Of a stretch of 6,286 bases of DNA, positions 1 to 6,140 are shown in pieces. The notes beneath the pieces were generated by a model that did no database searches, was not told the origin of the DNA, and saw nothing but the letters and a program-made list of their open reading frames with translations. The position numbers and the translations under genes were made by a program. Numbering within the stretch: position 1 is the stretch's first letter; every line of letters begins with the position of its first letter. Source of the stretch: Gemmatimonadota bacterium (GTDB taxonomy: Bacteria; Gemmatimonadota; Gemmatimonadetes; Longimicrobiales; Longimicrobiaceae); contig JAFAYN010000482.1 in assembly GCA_019240375.1 (NCBI GenBank), forward strand, positions 1-6,286, in the 5' to 3' direction.

Positions 1-1
1 G

Positions 2-328
2 AACGGCTCTTATGGATACGTGACGAGTTGGGGACCGCGAAAGGTGCGGTACGCTATAGACCTTCGGGATCATAGCCTTGTCGGCCTCCAGATCACACCC
101 CGGAACAGCCATAAATGGAGCGACCCTGTTGAAGGGACCTTCCGCGACCTTGTGCACAGAATCCTGAACACGGTTGCAATAGATGTACTTGATGCAGCCG
201 CAGGGCGGATGGTCACTCATGCAGAGTCTGCCTGCCTCTCTCTTGAAGCTCCTGATTGGTGCGGCCTGGATACCCCCAGAACTAGATTAGGACTTACGGC
301 GTCGCATGTTCGGAGGCTCCAGGCGTAG
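2..328 (+). CDS. Unrecognised protein, C-terminal part (5' end outside the window)
   Basis: An open frame runs without a stop from the window edge to TAG at 326-328. The first usable in-window start is a GTG at 20-22, but no Shine-Dalgarno precedes it and the frame stays open upstream (NGSYGY before that codon), so the gene probably begins outside the window. The visible part is about 108 residues, soluble and mixed in charge, with no signal peptide, membrane segment or motif that I recognise. It is rich in short polar stretches (RYAIDLRDHSLVGL, WSDPVEGTFRDLVHRI). Its base composition is clearly less GC-rich than the rest of the window, with codons such as ATA, AGA, CTT and GAT that the neighbours avoid. 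This suggests a transferred or cassette-borne gene. It is convergent with the DHFR-family gene and is followed by a strong hairpin at 355-389. Function unknown. The reading frame is probably real but unproven. Confidence 0.5.
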   Translation, partial: NGSYGYVTSWGPRKVRYAIDLRDHSLVGLQITPRNSHKWSDPVEGTFRDLVHRILNTVAIDVLDAAAGRMVTHAESACLSLEAPDWCGLDTPRTRLGLTASHVRRLQA

Positions 329-354
329 GGAGAGAACAATAAAGGTGGGCCCCC

Positions 355-389
355 GAGAAGAGCGCGTGGTGACTTAACGCGCTCTTCTC
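355..389. terminator. Hairpin terminator candidate between convergent genes
   Basis: GAGAAGAGCGCGT at 355-367 and ACGCGCTCTTCTC at 377-389 form a perfect 13-bp inverted repeat with a 9-nt loop (368-376). It begins 27 bp after the stop of the left-edge gene. Downstream on the plus strand there is only a short CTTT, so as a rho-independent terminator it is imperfect. On the minus strand the hairpin is followed by a G/C run and then CCTTTATTG. A bidirectional terminator is the simplest reading. Confidence 0.6.
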
Positions 390-411
390 ACTTTGAGGTG
401 TACGGACCTCT

Positions 412-444
412 CTGAGGGGGATGGCCGACAGGGCACCCCCTCAG
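412..444. repeat. Inverted repeat, 9-bp perfect stem
   Basis: CTGAGGGGG at 412-420 and CCCCCTCAG at 436-444 pair perfectly around a 15-nt loop. This is the second of three stem-loops in the 200-bp space between the convergent left-edge and DHFR-family genes. There is no T-tract on either strand, so intrinsic termination is not clearly supported. It could instead block exonucleases, or be part of a folded single-stranded element together with its neighbours. Confidence 0.5.
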
Positions 445-471
445 CATGCTTATCCCATTCTCATGAACTTG

Positions 472-526
472 GTTTAACGTCCCGGTTCAGCGGCGGTTGC
501 AGCGGACCGTCCGCTGCAACCGCCGC
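472..526 (-). other. Degenerate or half attC-like site with 18-bp hairpin
   Basis: Read on the minus strand directly after the DHFR-family stop, the segment holds an L''-like box GGTTGCAGCGG (521-511), a central hairpin, an L'-like box CCGCTGAACC (493-484), a 5-nt spacer and GTTAAAC (478-472), which fits the R' consensus GTTRRRY exactly. L'' and L' are complementary except for one extra base in L'', as in genuine attC sites. The R'' box (RYYYAAC) expected near 533-527 is absent; that stretch contains the end of the gene and its stop. The segment also contains a perfect 18-bp inverted repeat, 490-507 with 509-526. Either this is a decayed cassette recombination site, or it is a terminator hairpin that mimics one. 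The orientation matches the gene in front of it, as in a cassette. Confidence 0.42.
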
Positions 527-528
527 CC

Positions 529-1158
529 TCACTGACGCACATACCGCAGGTGCGTGGCGGCTGGACCATCGAGAACCCTGTCGATGCGGAACTGCGGCCC
601 CGGCTCGCCCAGGTTCTCGAAGAGACGCCGCCCGCCACCGAACAACACGGGTGCCAGGGCGATTTCCAGCTCCTCGACGACACCCAGGTTCAGGTACTGC
701 TGGACCACGTCCGCTCCACCTGAGATACGAATGTCGCGACTGCCCGCGGATTCGCGAGCCAGCTCCAGGGCACGCTCCGGCCCGTCGTTGACGAAGTAGA
801 AGGTCGTCCCACCGGGGCGCACCCAGGGTTCGCGCTTCTCATGGGTGAGAACGTACACCGGGGTGTGGAACGGAGCCTCCTCCGGCCAGGAGACCTCGCC
901 CTGGTCGAACATTCGCTTGCCCATGATGCTGGCGCCGGTGCGCTCCATGGTGTGACGAACCATGTCGTTCACCGGACCGGTTTCGCCGCCGGGCCCGAAA
1001 TTTAGGTTTTCGCGGAAGTACTGCTGGCTGATGAGCCAGCCCATCAGCGCACCCCACTTGGCGCCCCAGCCCTTGTACCCGGGGTCGTCCATGGTCATCC
1101 CTTCCGGCGCCATGTAGCCATCGAGACTGAGTCCGATGTTGACGAATACCTTGCTCAC
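529..1158 (-). CDS. Dihydrofolate reductase family protein (RibD C-terminal domain type)
   Basis: A predicted cytosolic NADPH-dependent reductase of the DHFR/RibD_C superfamily, 209 residues. The start is the GTG at 1158, because AGGAG lies a few bases in front of it; a longer frame from 1209 adds 17 uncharacteristic residues without such a site. Family marks are the N-terminal strand VNIGLSLDGYMAPEG (about 6-20), the nucleotide-binding segment GASIMGKRMFD (75-85), VYVLTHEKREPW (101-112), then ISGGADVVQQYL (145-156) and EELEIALAPVLFGGGRRLF (162-180), where the glycine-rich turns contact the cofactor. Length and domain order are normal for stand-alone members (YyaP-like). The true substrate of such proteins is usually unknown; dihydrofolate or a pyrimidine of riboflavin synthesis should not be assumed. 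It is followed at once by an attC-like hairpin, and its divergent codon context relative to the ADOP gene is compatible with a former cassette gene. Confidence 0.9.
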   Translation of the reverse strand: MSKVFVNIGLSLDGYMAPEGMTMDDPGYKGWGAKWGALMGWLISQQYFRENLNFGPGGETGPVNDMVRHTMERTGASIMGKRMFDQGEVSWPEEAPFHTPVYVLTHEKREPWVRPGGTTFYFVNDGPERALELARESAGSRDIRISGGADVVQQYLNLGVVEELEIALAPVLFGGGRRLFENLGEPGPQFRIDRVLDGPAATHLRYVRQ

Positions 1159-1337
1159 GTTTCTCCTCTCGGATGTTTGGATGTCGGCCTTACCACGATC
1201 ATGCGGCACACCGCCGCATCACTCACGCTTATCAGGCGTGCGCTCTATCGCTTCGCGCCTTCGCCCCGTGCCGCGCCGCATGCGTGGTGTTCACCCGCGC
1301 GGGCAGCGACGCCTGTTCCTGGCTCACTCCCAGGCGG
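1159..1337. other. Non-coding spacer between the ADOP and DHFR-family genes
   Basis: These 179 bp contain no gene that I accept. Three small stem-loops are present: ATGCGGC/GCCGCAT (1201-1207 with 1213-1219), CACGC/GCGTG (1224-1228 with 1236-1240) and CGCCTG/CAGGCG (1310-1315 with 1331-1336). The last lies just after the ADOP stop and could help end that transcript, although it has no T-tract. A promoter for the DHFR-family gene should be here, but I cannot point to convincing -35/-10 boxes. No attC core boxes were found. Confidence 0.45.
1163..1168 (-). promoter_or_regulatory. Shine-Dalgarno of the DHFR-family gene
   Basis: On the minus strand the bases before the GTG at 1158 read GAGAGGAGAAAC, giving an AGGAG core about 4 nt from the start codon. 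This decides the start: the ATG at 1209 would place the site inside the coding region. Confidence 0.7.
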
Positions 1338-3809
1338 TCACAGCGCTCGCAACGACTCGGCTGGATGAACGGCGGCCGCACGGCGCGCGGGGATCCAGCT
1401 CGCGACGAACGCGACGACGAGGAGCGCGACGGCCGTCACGGTCAGGATCACCGGGTCCGTCGGACTCACGCCGTAGAGCAGCCCGCGCACCAGCCGCGAC
1501 GTGGCGAGCGTGCACGCCGTCCCGATCACGATGCCGATCCCCGCCAGGCGCAGGCCACCCAGCGAGACGATGCGGCTCACGTCCGCCGGCTGGGCGCCGA
1601 GCGCCATCCGGACGCCCAGCTCGCGGCGGCGGATGCTGACGCCGTACGCCATCATCCCGTACAGCCCCACGGCCCCGAGGAGCGACGTCACGATCCCCGC
1701 GATCGCGAGCAGCACGACCAGCGCGCGGGCGCGCGCCGACGCGTCGCGAACGAGATCGCTCAGCGCGCCCTCGTCGTAGGTCGGGAGGGCGGGATTGAGC
1801 GCGCGGACGATCCGGTGGATCCCCGACAGCACGTCACCCTCCCGGGCATCGGTGCGCACCACCAGCGAGAGCGCGGGCGGGAGGTTCGCCCCGTCTCCCT
1901 GCTCCGAGGCCACAACGATGGGAAAGTACACCATGTCGTTCGCGGGCTCCGCGAGCCCGTCGTAGTGCACGTCTCCCACCTCGCCGACGATGGTGTACCA
2001 GCGCCCCCCGAGCGTACGAACGCGCCTGCCGAGCGGACTCGCGCCGGGCCAGTACCGCTCGGCGAAGGCCCGGCTCACGATCGCCTCGTCCGCTGGACGG
2101 GCGACGTCCTGGGGGCCGAACGTCCGGCCCTGGAGCAGCGGGATCCGCAGCGTCTGGAAGTAGGGGCCGTCGACGTGCGCGACCGGGTGCTCGGCCCCGC
2201 CGGTGGCCGCCTGCGACGGATCGTCCTCCACGTCGATCGCCTGGGCGTGCTGGTCGCCGCTGAGCGGCACCCAGTCGGTCAGCGCCACGCTCCGCGTCCC
2301 CGGGAGCGCCCGTGCCTCGCGGGTCAGGGACTCAAAGAAGTCCAGGCGCCGCGAGGCGCCGTACCTGGCGTAGGGGAGCAGGACACGGGAGGTGACGACC
2401 CGGTCGGCGTCGAACCCGGGCCGCACCTCCTGCAGGCGCAGGAAGCTGCGCGTCGTCAGCCCCGACAGGGCGACGAGCACCACGGCCAGTGCGATCTGGG
2501 AGACGACCAGGGCGTCGCGCCTCCGCTGAGGCGAGCGGCCACCCGTCCGCCCGGAGCCGCCACCTCGGAGCAGCTGCGCGATGGGCACCCGGCGCGCGCG
2601 GAGGAGCGGGAGCACGCTCACGAACAGCGCGCAGAACGCGGTGATCCCCAGCGCGAAGAGCAGGACCGGCGCGTCGACCCCGACCTCCTCCAGCCGCGGG
2701 AGCGAGAGCGCCGTGCCCGTGCTCGGCACCACCCGCATGGCCGCCACCGCCAGCAGCACGCCGGCGCCGCCGCCCAGGACGCTCAACAGCACCGATTCGC
2801 TCAGCGTCAGCGCGAGCATCCCCGTCAGGCCGGAGCCGAGCGCCGCGCGGACGGCCAGCTCCACCTGCGCGCGCTCGGCGCGCACCAGCATGAGCCCGGC
2901 CACGTTGGTGCACGCGACGAGGAGCACGAGCAGCACGCTCCCGAACACGAACCAGAGCAGGTGCGAGACGGGGCCGACGATCGAGTCCCGCAGCGACTGG
3001 ACGTGCGGCGTGACGTGCGCTCCCTGCCACGTCGCCGAAGACTCGCCGCCGACGGAGGTCAGCACCCGCACGAGGTCGGCCCGCGCCGCCTCGGGCGACA
3101 CGCCCCGCCGGAGCCGTCCGATGCCGACGAGGTTGAGGGTGGCGGGCCGGGTGTGTGCCGGGTCGAGCGCGAGCGGGAGCCAGAGCTCGACCTGGCGCGC
3201 GGGGTACGCGAAGCCCGGTGGCATGATCCCGACGATGGTGCGCGGGACGTCGTTCACGACGATCTGCCGACCGATGGCGCCGGGGTCTCCGTGAAGGCGC
3301 TCCCGCCAGAGGTGATGCGAGAGCACGACGACCCGTGCCGCGCCGGGCCGGTCCGCGCCCGGGGCGAAGGTCCCGCCCATCGCGGGGCGGACTCCCAGCA
3401 CGTCGAAGAAGTTCGCGGTGACGCGGGCGCCACGGACGCGAACGGCGGTCTGGTCCGCCTCCGAGGCGCCCAGGTCGCCGTCGTCGAATCGCCAGGCGGC
3501 GATCCCGTCGAAGGCCTGCGCCCGGTCCTGGTAGAGCATGGCGGTGGCGTCGGACTGGTCCACCGTCGCGTGGCCGGCGTTGGCGACGGTATGCGTCAGC
3601 CGCACCAGGCGCCCCGGTTCCGGGTACGGCAGCGGCTGGAGCAGGATCCCGTTCACCAGGCTGAACATGGCCGTCGTGGTGCCGACCCCGATGGCGAGCA
3701 CCAGGACCACCGCGGCGGCGAAGCCCGGGGAGCGCCGGAGGCGGCGCGCCGCGAAGCGGAACTCGGACCAGGCGAGGAGTCGGCGCAGGTCAGACACCTG
3801 GGTGCTCAC
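1338..3809 (-). CDS. ADOP-family ABC-type permease (MacB/FtsX repeats, no ATPase)
   Basis: An 823-residue inner-membrane protein of the acidobacterial duplicated orphan permease type: two MacB-periplasmic-core plus FtsX units in one chain. Unit 1 has RRLRRSPGF (22-30), TM1 (about 31-57), a periplasmic domain (58-280), then three TMs (about 283-309, 335-361, 381-402) with the coupling loop RAERAQVELAVRAALG (310-325). Unit 2 repeats this: TM5 (about 434-450), periplasmic part (455-690), and three TMs (about 697-722, 750-775, 785-806) with RRRELGVRMALGAQ (727-740), ending in the typical IPARRAAAVHP. Length is full. No ATP-binding subunit is encoded nearby, as is usual for orphan ADOPs. Substrate unknown; export or mechanotransmission can only be guessed from MacB. 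The start is a GTG at 3809 that overlaps the upstream gene by 20 bp. No good Shine-Dalgarno precedes it, suggesting translation coupled to the upstream gene. Confidence 0.93.
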   Translation of the reverse strand: MSTQVSDLRRLLAWSEFRFAARRLRRSPGFAAAVVLVLAIGVGTTTAMFSLVNGILLQPLPYPEPGRLVRLTHTVANAGHATVDQSDATAMLYQDRAQAFDGIAAWRFDDGDLGASEADQTAVRVRGARVTANFFDVLGVRPAMGGTFAPGADRPGAARVVVLSHHLWRERLHGDPGAIGRQIVVNDVPRTIVGIMPPGFAYPARQVELWLPLALDPAHTRPATLNLVGIGRLRRGVSPEAARADLVRVLTSVGGESSATWQGAHVTPHVQSLRDSIVGPVSHLLWFVFGSVLLVLLVACTNVAGLMLVRAERAQVELAVRAALGSGLTGMLALTLSESVLLSVLGGGAGVLLAVAAMRVVPSTGTALSLPRLEEVGVDAPVLLFALGITAFCALFVSVLPLLRARRVPIAQLLRGGGSGRTGGRSPQRRRDALVVSQIALAVVLVALSGLTTRSFLRLQEVRPGFDADRVVTSRVLLPYARYGASRRLDFFESLTREARALPGTRSVALTDWVPLSGDQHAQAIDVEDDPSQAATGGAEHPVAHVDGPYFQTLRIPLLQGRTFGPQDVARPADEAIVSRAFAERYWPGASPLGRRVRTLGGRWYTIVGEVGDVHYDGLAEPANDMVYFPIVVASEQGDGANLPPALSLVVRTDAREGDVLSGIHRIVRALNPALPTYDEGALSDLVRDASARARALVVLLAIAGIVTSLLGAVGLYGMMAYGVSIRRRELGVRMALGAQPADVSRIVSLGGLRLAGIGIVIGTACTLATSRLVRGLLYGVSPTDPVILTVTAVALLVVAFVASWIPARRAAAVHPAESLRAL

Positions 3810-4680
3810 GTGGAAAGGTGGTACGCAGAAGAATCCCCAGCCCCACGAGGTATCCGATGATCGGGGAAACGCCGTAGCCCATCACCGGAACCGGGAAGCT
3901 GCCCACGAAGGCAGCAAGAAACGTGATACTCACGTACGCGCCCAGCGCCAGGCCCGTACGCCTTCCGGGTCCCCTCCCGGCCAGGAAAAAGGGAACGGGG
4001 AGCAGCAGCAGCGAAACGACCGCCGCCACCGCCCATCCCATCCCGAAGCTCCCGGCCAGCCCGACGATCCCTTCCACGTGGGGAACCGGCGCGAGCGGGT
4101 CCCTGCGCAGCCAGGACAGACCGGCGAGGATCAACAGGGAGAGGAGCGCGATCCACCGCGGTGCGCTGCGTCCCGCCCCGGGGAGCAGCAGGATCCCCGC
4201 CGCTCCCGCGAAGGCCGTGGCCTGCGCCGCGTCGGGCTGGAGGAACAGGGCGAGCACCACGCCCACCGCCAGGAGCGAGGCGGTCCACCATCCTCGCACC
4301 CGCGCGAGGCGCTCCAGCGCGACGAGCAGGAGGGGGAGAAGGACCGCCGCGGTGTGGAGGCGCACCGGACCGAGCCGCACCCACCGGTGAACCCCGTCCA
4401 TCCCCGGCGCGAGCAGGGTCGCGACCAGTGCTCCAAGCGTGAGCAGCGCGGCGAGGTCGGCCCAGCCGGACGACGGAGGAGAGGTTCGGGTTCGCCGGAC
4501 GCCGAGGCCCAGGCATAGAAGTGCGCCCGCCGCCCACGCGGCGACGTTCTGGCCCCACGCGGCCGCGGGAACGTCGGACGCGCGCATGACCAGCACGCCC
4601 AGGGCGAGCGCCGGGGCGGACGCGAGCAGGTACAGCGGCGACGACGGGTGGGATCCCGGGTGCTGCCCCTCTGGGGTCAT
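3790..4680 (-). CDS. 10-TM membrane protein, probable short divergent SEDS (FtsW/RodA-like) relative
   Basis: 296 residues with about ten hydrophobic segments (roughly 17-33, 43-61, 75-92, 110-126, 131-148, 151-168, 176-190, 214-234, 243-262, 267-286), the TM number of SEDS peptidoglycan polymerases. SEDS-like landmarks are in the right order: GVHRWVRLGPVRLH (96-109, compare RW..LGP..F.PSE before TM4), LQPDAAQATAF (147-157, compare .EPD.GTA. between TM5 and TM6), and FPVPVMGYGVSPII (262-275, compare LP..SYGGS.L before TM10). The loop between TM7 and TM8, where SEDS enzymes carry a catalytic Asp in TDFIF, reads PHVEGIV (200-206), with Glu203 at about that place. It is shorter than usual (FtsW/RodA are about 370-400). 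Function is uncertain: an altered polymerase, an inactive relative, or a chance resemblance within a hydrophobic protein. It starts at ATG 4680 without a clear Shine-Dalgarno and overlaps the ADOP gene by 20 bp, so the two are probably co-transcribed. Confidence 0.72.
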   Translation of the reverse strand: MTPEGQHPGSHPSSPLYLLASAPALALGVLVMRASDVPAAAWGQNVAAWAAGALLCLGLGVRRTRTSPPSSGWADLAALLTLGALVATLLAPGMDGVHRWVRLGPVRLHTAAVLLPLLLVALERLARVRGWWTASLLAVGVVLALFLQPDAAQATAFAGAAGILLLPGAGRSAPRWIALLSLLILAGLSWLRRDPLAPVPHVEGIVGLAGSFGMGWAVAAVVSLLLLPVPFFLAGRGPGRRTGLALGAYVSITFLAAFVGSFPVPVMGYGVSPIIGYLVGLGILLRTTFPREHPGV

Positions 4681-4690
4681 GGGCGGATGA

Positions 4691-4715
4691 ATGGTGTGGA
4701 ATCGCAGGACGACGG
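4691..4715. repeat. Direct repeat copy A (25 bp)
   Basis: This shares 23 of 25 positions with 5507-5531 in the same orientation; the common core is TGGAATCGCAGGACGA. It lies between the stop of the methyltransferase gene (4759) and the start of the SEDS-like gene (4680), ending 10 bp before that ATG. The rest of this 78-bp gap shows no terminator or attC core boxes, only the GC-rich segment GCCGCGGCGG next to the stop. Confidence 0.75.
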
Positions 4716-4758
4716 CTTCACGGCCGAGCGCCCGAGTTCAGCCGCGGCGGTACCCTCG

Positions 4759-5439
4759 TCACCAGATGCCCGGCAGCAGCCGGTACCGCACGCGCTGCGC
4801 GTACTCGCCGTAGCCCGGCAGATCGCGCCGCAGGACACGCTCCTCCAGCCCGATCCGCGCCACCAGCAACCCGAGCGGAACGACCGCGAGCAGTGCGGCG
4901 GCATACGATCCAAGCCACAGACTCAGCCCCACGTTCACGCACGGGCTTCCCGCGTACATCGGATGCCGGACGACCCGGTAGACTCCCGAATCCGCTACGC
5001 TGTGCCGGCGCTCCTCCTGGACGCGTACGACGGCGACCGCGAACGCATTCGCCCGGAGGGACAGCGCGATGATCACCCAGCCCAGCGCGAACAGGGCGAG
5101 TCCCAGGGTGGTGAGCGGTAGCGGCGGCCCCGGTAGCACGTGCCAGCGGAACACGTCGAGCGCCGCCACGGCGGGCAGGCCGAGGAACGACGTCGCCATG
5201 AAGGCGAGCAGGATCAGCCGGTCGGCCCAGGGCTGATCGCGGTGGACGAGGACCGTGGCGCGATCCCGGAGCAGCGCCGGGTTGACGCGGAACACGGCGA
5301 CCGCGCTGCCGACCCGGACCGCGAGCAGCACGGCAAGCAGCAGCCAGGCGCGGCGCCACGCCAGCGTGCCAGCCGCGCCGAACAGCGCGGCCGCGACGAC
5401 CACCGTGTCCGCGACGAGTCGGAGGAGTACTCTGAGCAT
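4759..5439 (-). CDS. Isoprenylcysteine carboxyl methyltransferase (ICMT)/PEMT-like membrane methyltransferase
   Basis: A 226-residue integral membrane protein with five or so hydrophobic segments (about 8-24, 31-50, 74-95, 110-128, 165-195). The signature of the ICMT/PEMT superfamily is complete: RVQEERRHSVADSGVYRVVRHPMYAG (spread over 139-164), where the RHP and following Y-G contact S-adenosylmethionine, and the C-terminal cytosolic helix with GLEERVLRRDLPGY (197-210) followed by YAQRVRYRLLPGIW (213-226), including the usual paired Glu (199-200) and the VRYRL.P..W ending. Bacterial members methylate unknown small or lipid substrates; prenylated proteins are not expected here, so the name describes the fold and chemistry only. 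The start is ATG 5439, with no strong Shine-Dalgarno. The gene stands alone, 78 bp before the SEDS-like gene and 102 bp after the GNAT gene, and is framed by direct repeats A and B, which suggests that it was inserted as a unit. Confidence 0.9.
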   Translation of the reverse strand: MLRVLLRLVADTVVVAAALFGAAGTLAWRRAWLLLAVLLAVRVGSAVAVFRVNPALLRDRATVLVHRDQPWADRLILLAFMATSFLGLPAVAALDVFRWHVLPGPPLPLTTLGLALFALGWVIIALSLRANAFAVAVVRVQEERRHSVADSGVYRVVRHPMYAGSPCVNVGLSLWLGSYAAALLAVVPLGLLVARIGLEERVLRRDLPGYGEYAQRVRYRLLPGIW

Positions 5440-5506
5440 GCGTACCGGAGAACGAGGTCATCCCTGCCGGGCGAGAAGAACTATCCTGCACCGGCGTGTC
5501 CAGGGG

Positions 5507-5531
5507 ATGGTATGGAATCGCAGGACGATGG
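5507..5531. repeat. Direct repeat copy B (25 bp)
   Basis: The partner of the copy at 4691-4715, same orientation, with two mismatches (at positions 6 and 23 of the unit). It sits 11 bp past the GNAT stop (5542) and about 70 bp in front of the methyltransferase start. The remaining spacer (5440-5506) is unusual in being moderately AT-containing (AAGAACTATCC) but has no recognisable promoter boxes, terminator or attC core boxes. The two copies enclose the methyltransferase gene in a unit of 816 bp (start to start). Confidence 0.75.
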
Positions 5532-5541
5532 ATCCGAGGGG

Positions 5542-6114
5542 CTACCTCTCGGGCTCGAACGGCCAGCCGACCTGCTCATGGATTCGCCGCCAGCGCAGGC
5601 GTACCTCCTCGGTGTTCAGCAGCGGAACGAACCCCAGCCTCAGATACGTCCTGATCGCCGCCGAGCGGAAACCCTGCACGCAGACGCGGATGCTCCTGTA
5701 CCCCGCCGAGATGAACCGCCCGACCACCATGGCCGAAACGTGGTGGCCCAGACGCTTCCCCCTGTGCCCAGGGTCGACGACCAGATACGCCAGCTCTCCG
5801 CCGAACGGGAAATAGCCCCTTCCGGCGTTCGGGTTGTGGACCGCCCCGGCGGTGGCCACCACGGCCCCGGTACCTGTGTGGACGATGACGAACAGACCAT
5901 CGGGCAGGATTCTATCCTTGTAGTCCTGCCACTCCTCGTCCGTCATCGCCCACCCTTCGAGCTCGAGAAGCCGGCGCAGCGCGGCGTCGTCGCCGGCGGC
6001 GTAGGGGCGCGAAACATACCCCGCGGGCAGCTCGCCACGGGACGGCTCGGACAACGGGTGGTCGGGCCAGAGCAGGTAAAGACAGGGGAGTTCGTGCTCG
6101 TCGAGCGTCGCCAT
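5542..6114 (-). CDS. GNAT-family N-acetyltransferase
   Basis: A 190-residue cytosolic protein with one GNAT domain, predicted to move an acetyl group from acetyl-CoA to an unknown amine. After an N-terminal extension (1-33) come the beta1/alpha1 region (34-66), the beta2-beta3 hairpin LFVIVHTGTGAVVATAGAVH (74-93), motif A with ELAYLVVDPGHRGKRLGHHV (107-126), whose R-G-K-R-L-G (118-123) is the pyrophosphate-binding loop with Arg in place of the usual central Gly, and motif B AAIRTYLRLGFVPL (152-165). The start is ATG 6114, set by a GGAGGT six bases upstream; the in-frame start at 6129 would lie before that site. The gene begins only 27 bp beyond the attC core box on its 5' side, the placement expected of an integron cassette ORF. 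No attC is found after its stop. GNATs are among the commonest cassette-borne enzymes, including antibiotic acetyltransferases, but nothing here shows a drug substrate. Confidence 0.92.
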   Translation of the reverse strand: MATLDEHELPCLYLLWPDHPLSEPSRGELPAGYVSRPYAAGDDAALRRLLELEGWAMTDEEWQDYKDRILPDGLFVIVHTGTGAVVATAGAVHNPNAGRGYFPFGGELAYLVVDPGHRGKRLGHHVSAMVVGRFISAGYRSIRVCVQGFRSAAIRTYLRLGFVPLLNTEEVRLRWRRIHEQVGWPFEPER

Positions 6115-6120
6115 CTTTCT

Positions 6121-6126
6121 ACCTCC
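6121..6126 (-). promoter_or_regulatory. Strong Shine-Dalgarno of the GNAT gene
   Basis: GGAGGT on the minus strand, six bases before ATG 6114, is the best ribosome-binding site in the window. It fixes the start codon and lies within the short leader between the attC recombination point and the gene, a typical cassette arrangement that supplies translation signals but no promoter. Confidence 0.8.
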
Positions 6127-6140
6127 CACGCGCCGGACGC

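Noticed and set aside
1201..1240. Paired hairpins with CGCTTATCAGGC resembling enterobacterial REP/BIME elements, or a decayed attC
   Set aside because: The likeness is limited to a few bases, the context is not enterobacterial, there is only one copy, and no RYYYAAC or GTTRRRY boxes are in the right places.
1173..3860. An 895-codon open frame on the plus strand, antisense to the ADOP gene
   Set aside because: Its translation is a monotonous Arg/His/Asp/Pro/Gly-rich string with no domain, as expected for the antisense of a high-GC gene. The minus strand encodes a full, well-conserved ADOP permease.
3806..4558. A minus-strand frame within the SEDS-like gene
   Set aside because: Arg/Gly/Pro-rich out-of-frame translation without hydrophobic pattern; the overlapping frame gives ten regular TM segments and SEDS-like motifs.
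4716..4758. An attC-like L'-R' stretch (GCGGCTGAACTCGGGCG) after the methyltransferase stop
   Set aside because: No GTT or AAC core and no pairing R'' box; the similarity covers only a GC-rich arm and may be chance.
4718..5491. A 257-codon minus-strand frame overlapping the methyltransferase gene in another frame
   Set aside because: Low-complexity Arg/Ala/Pro-rich translation; the other frame carries the complete ICMT signature and ending.
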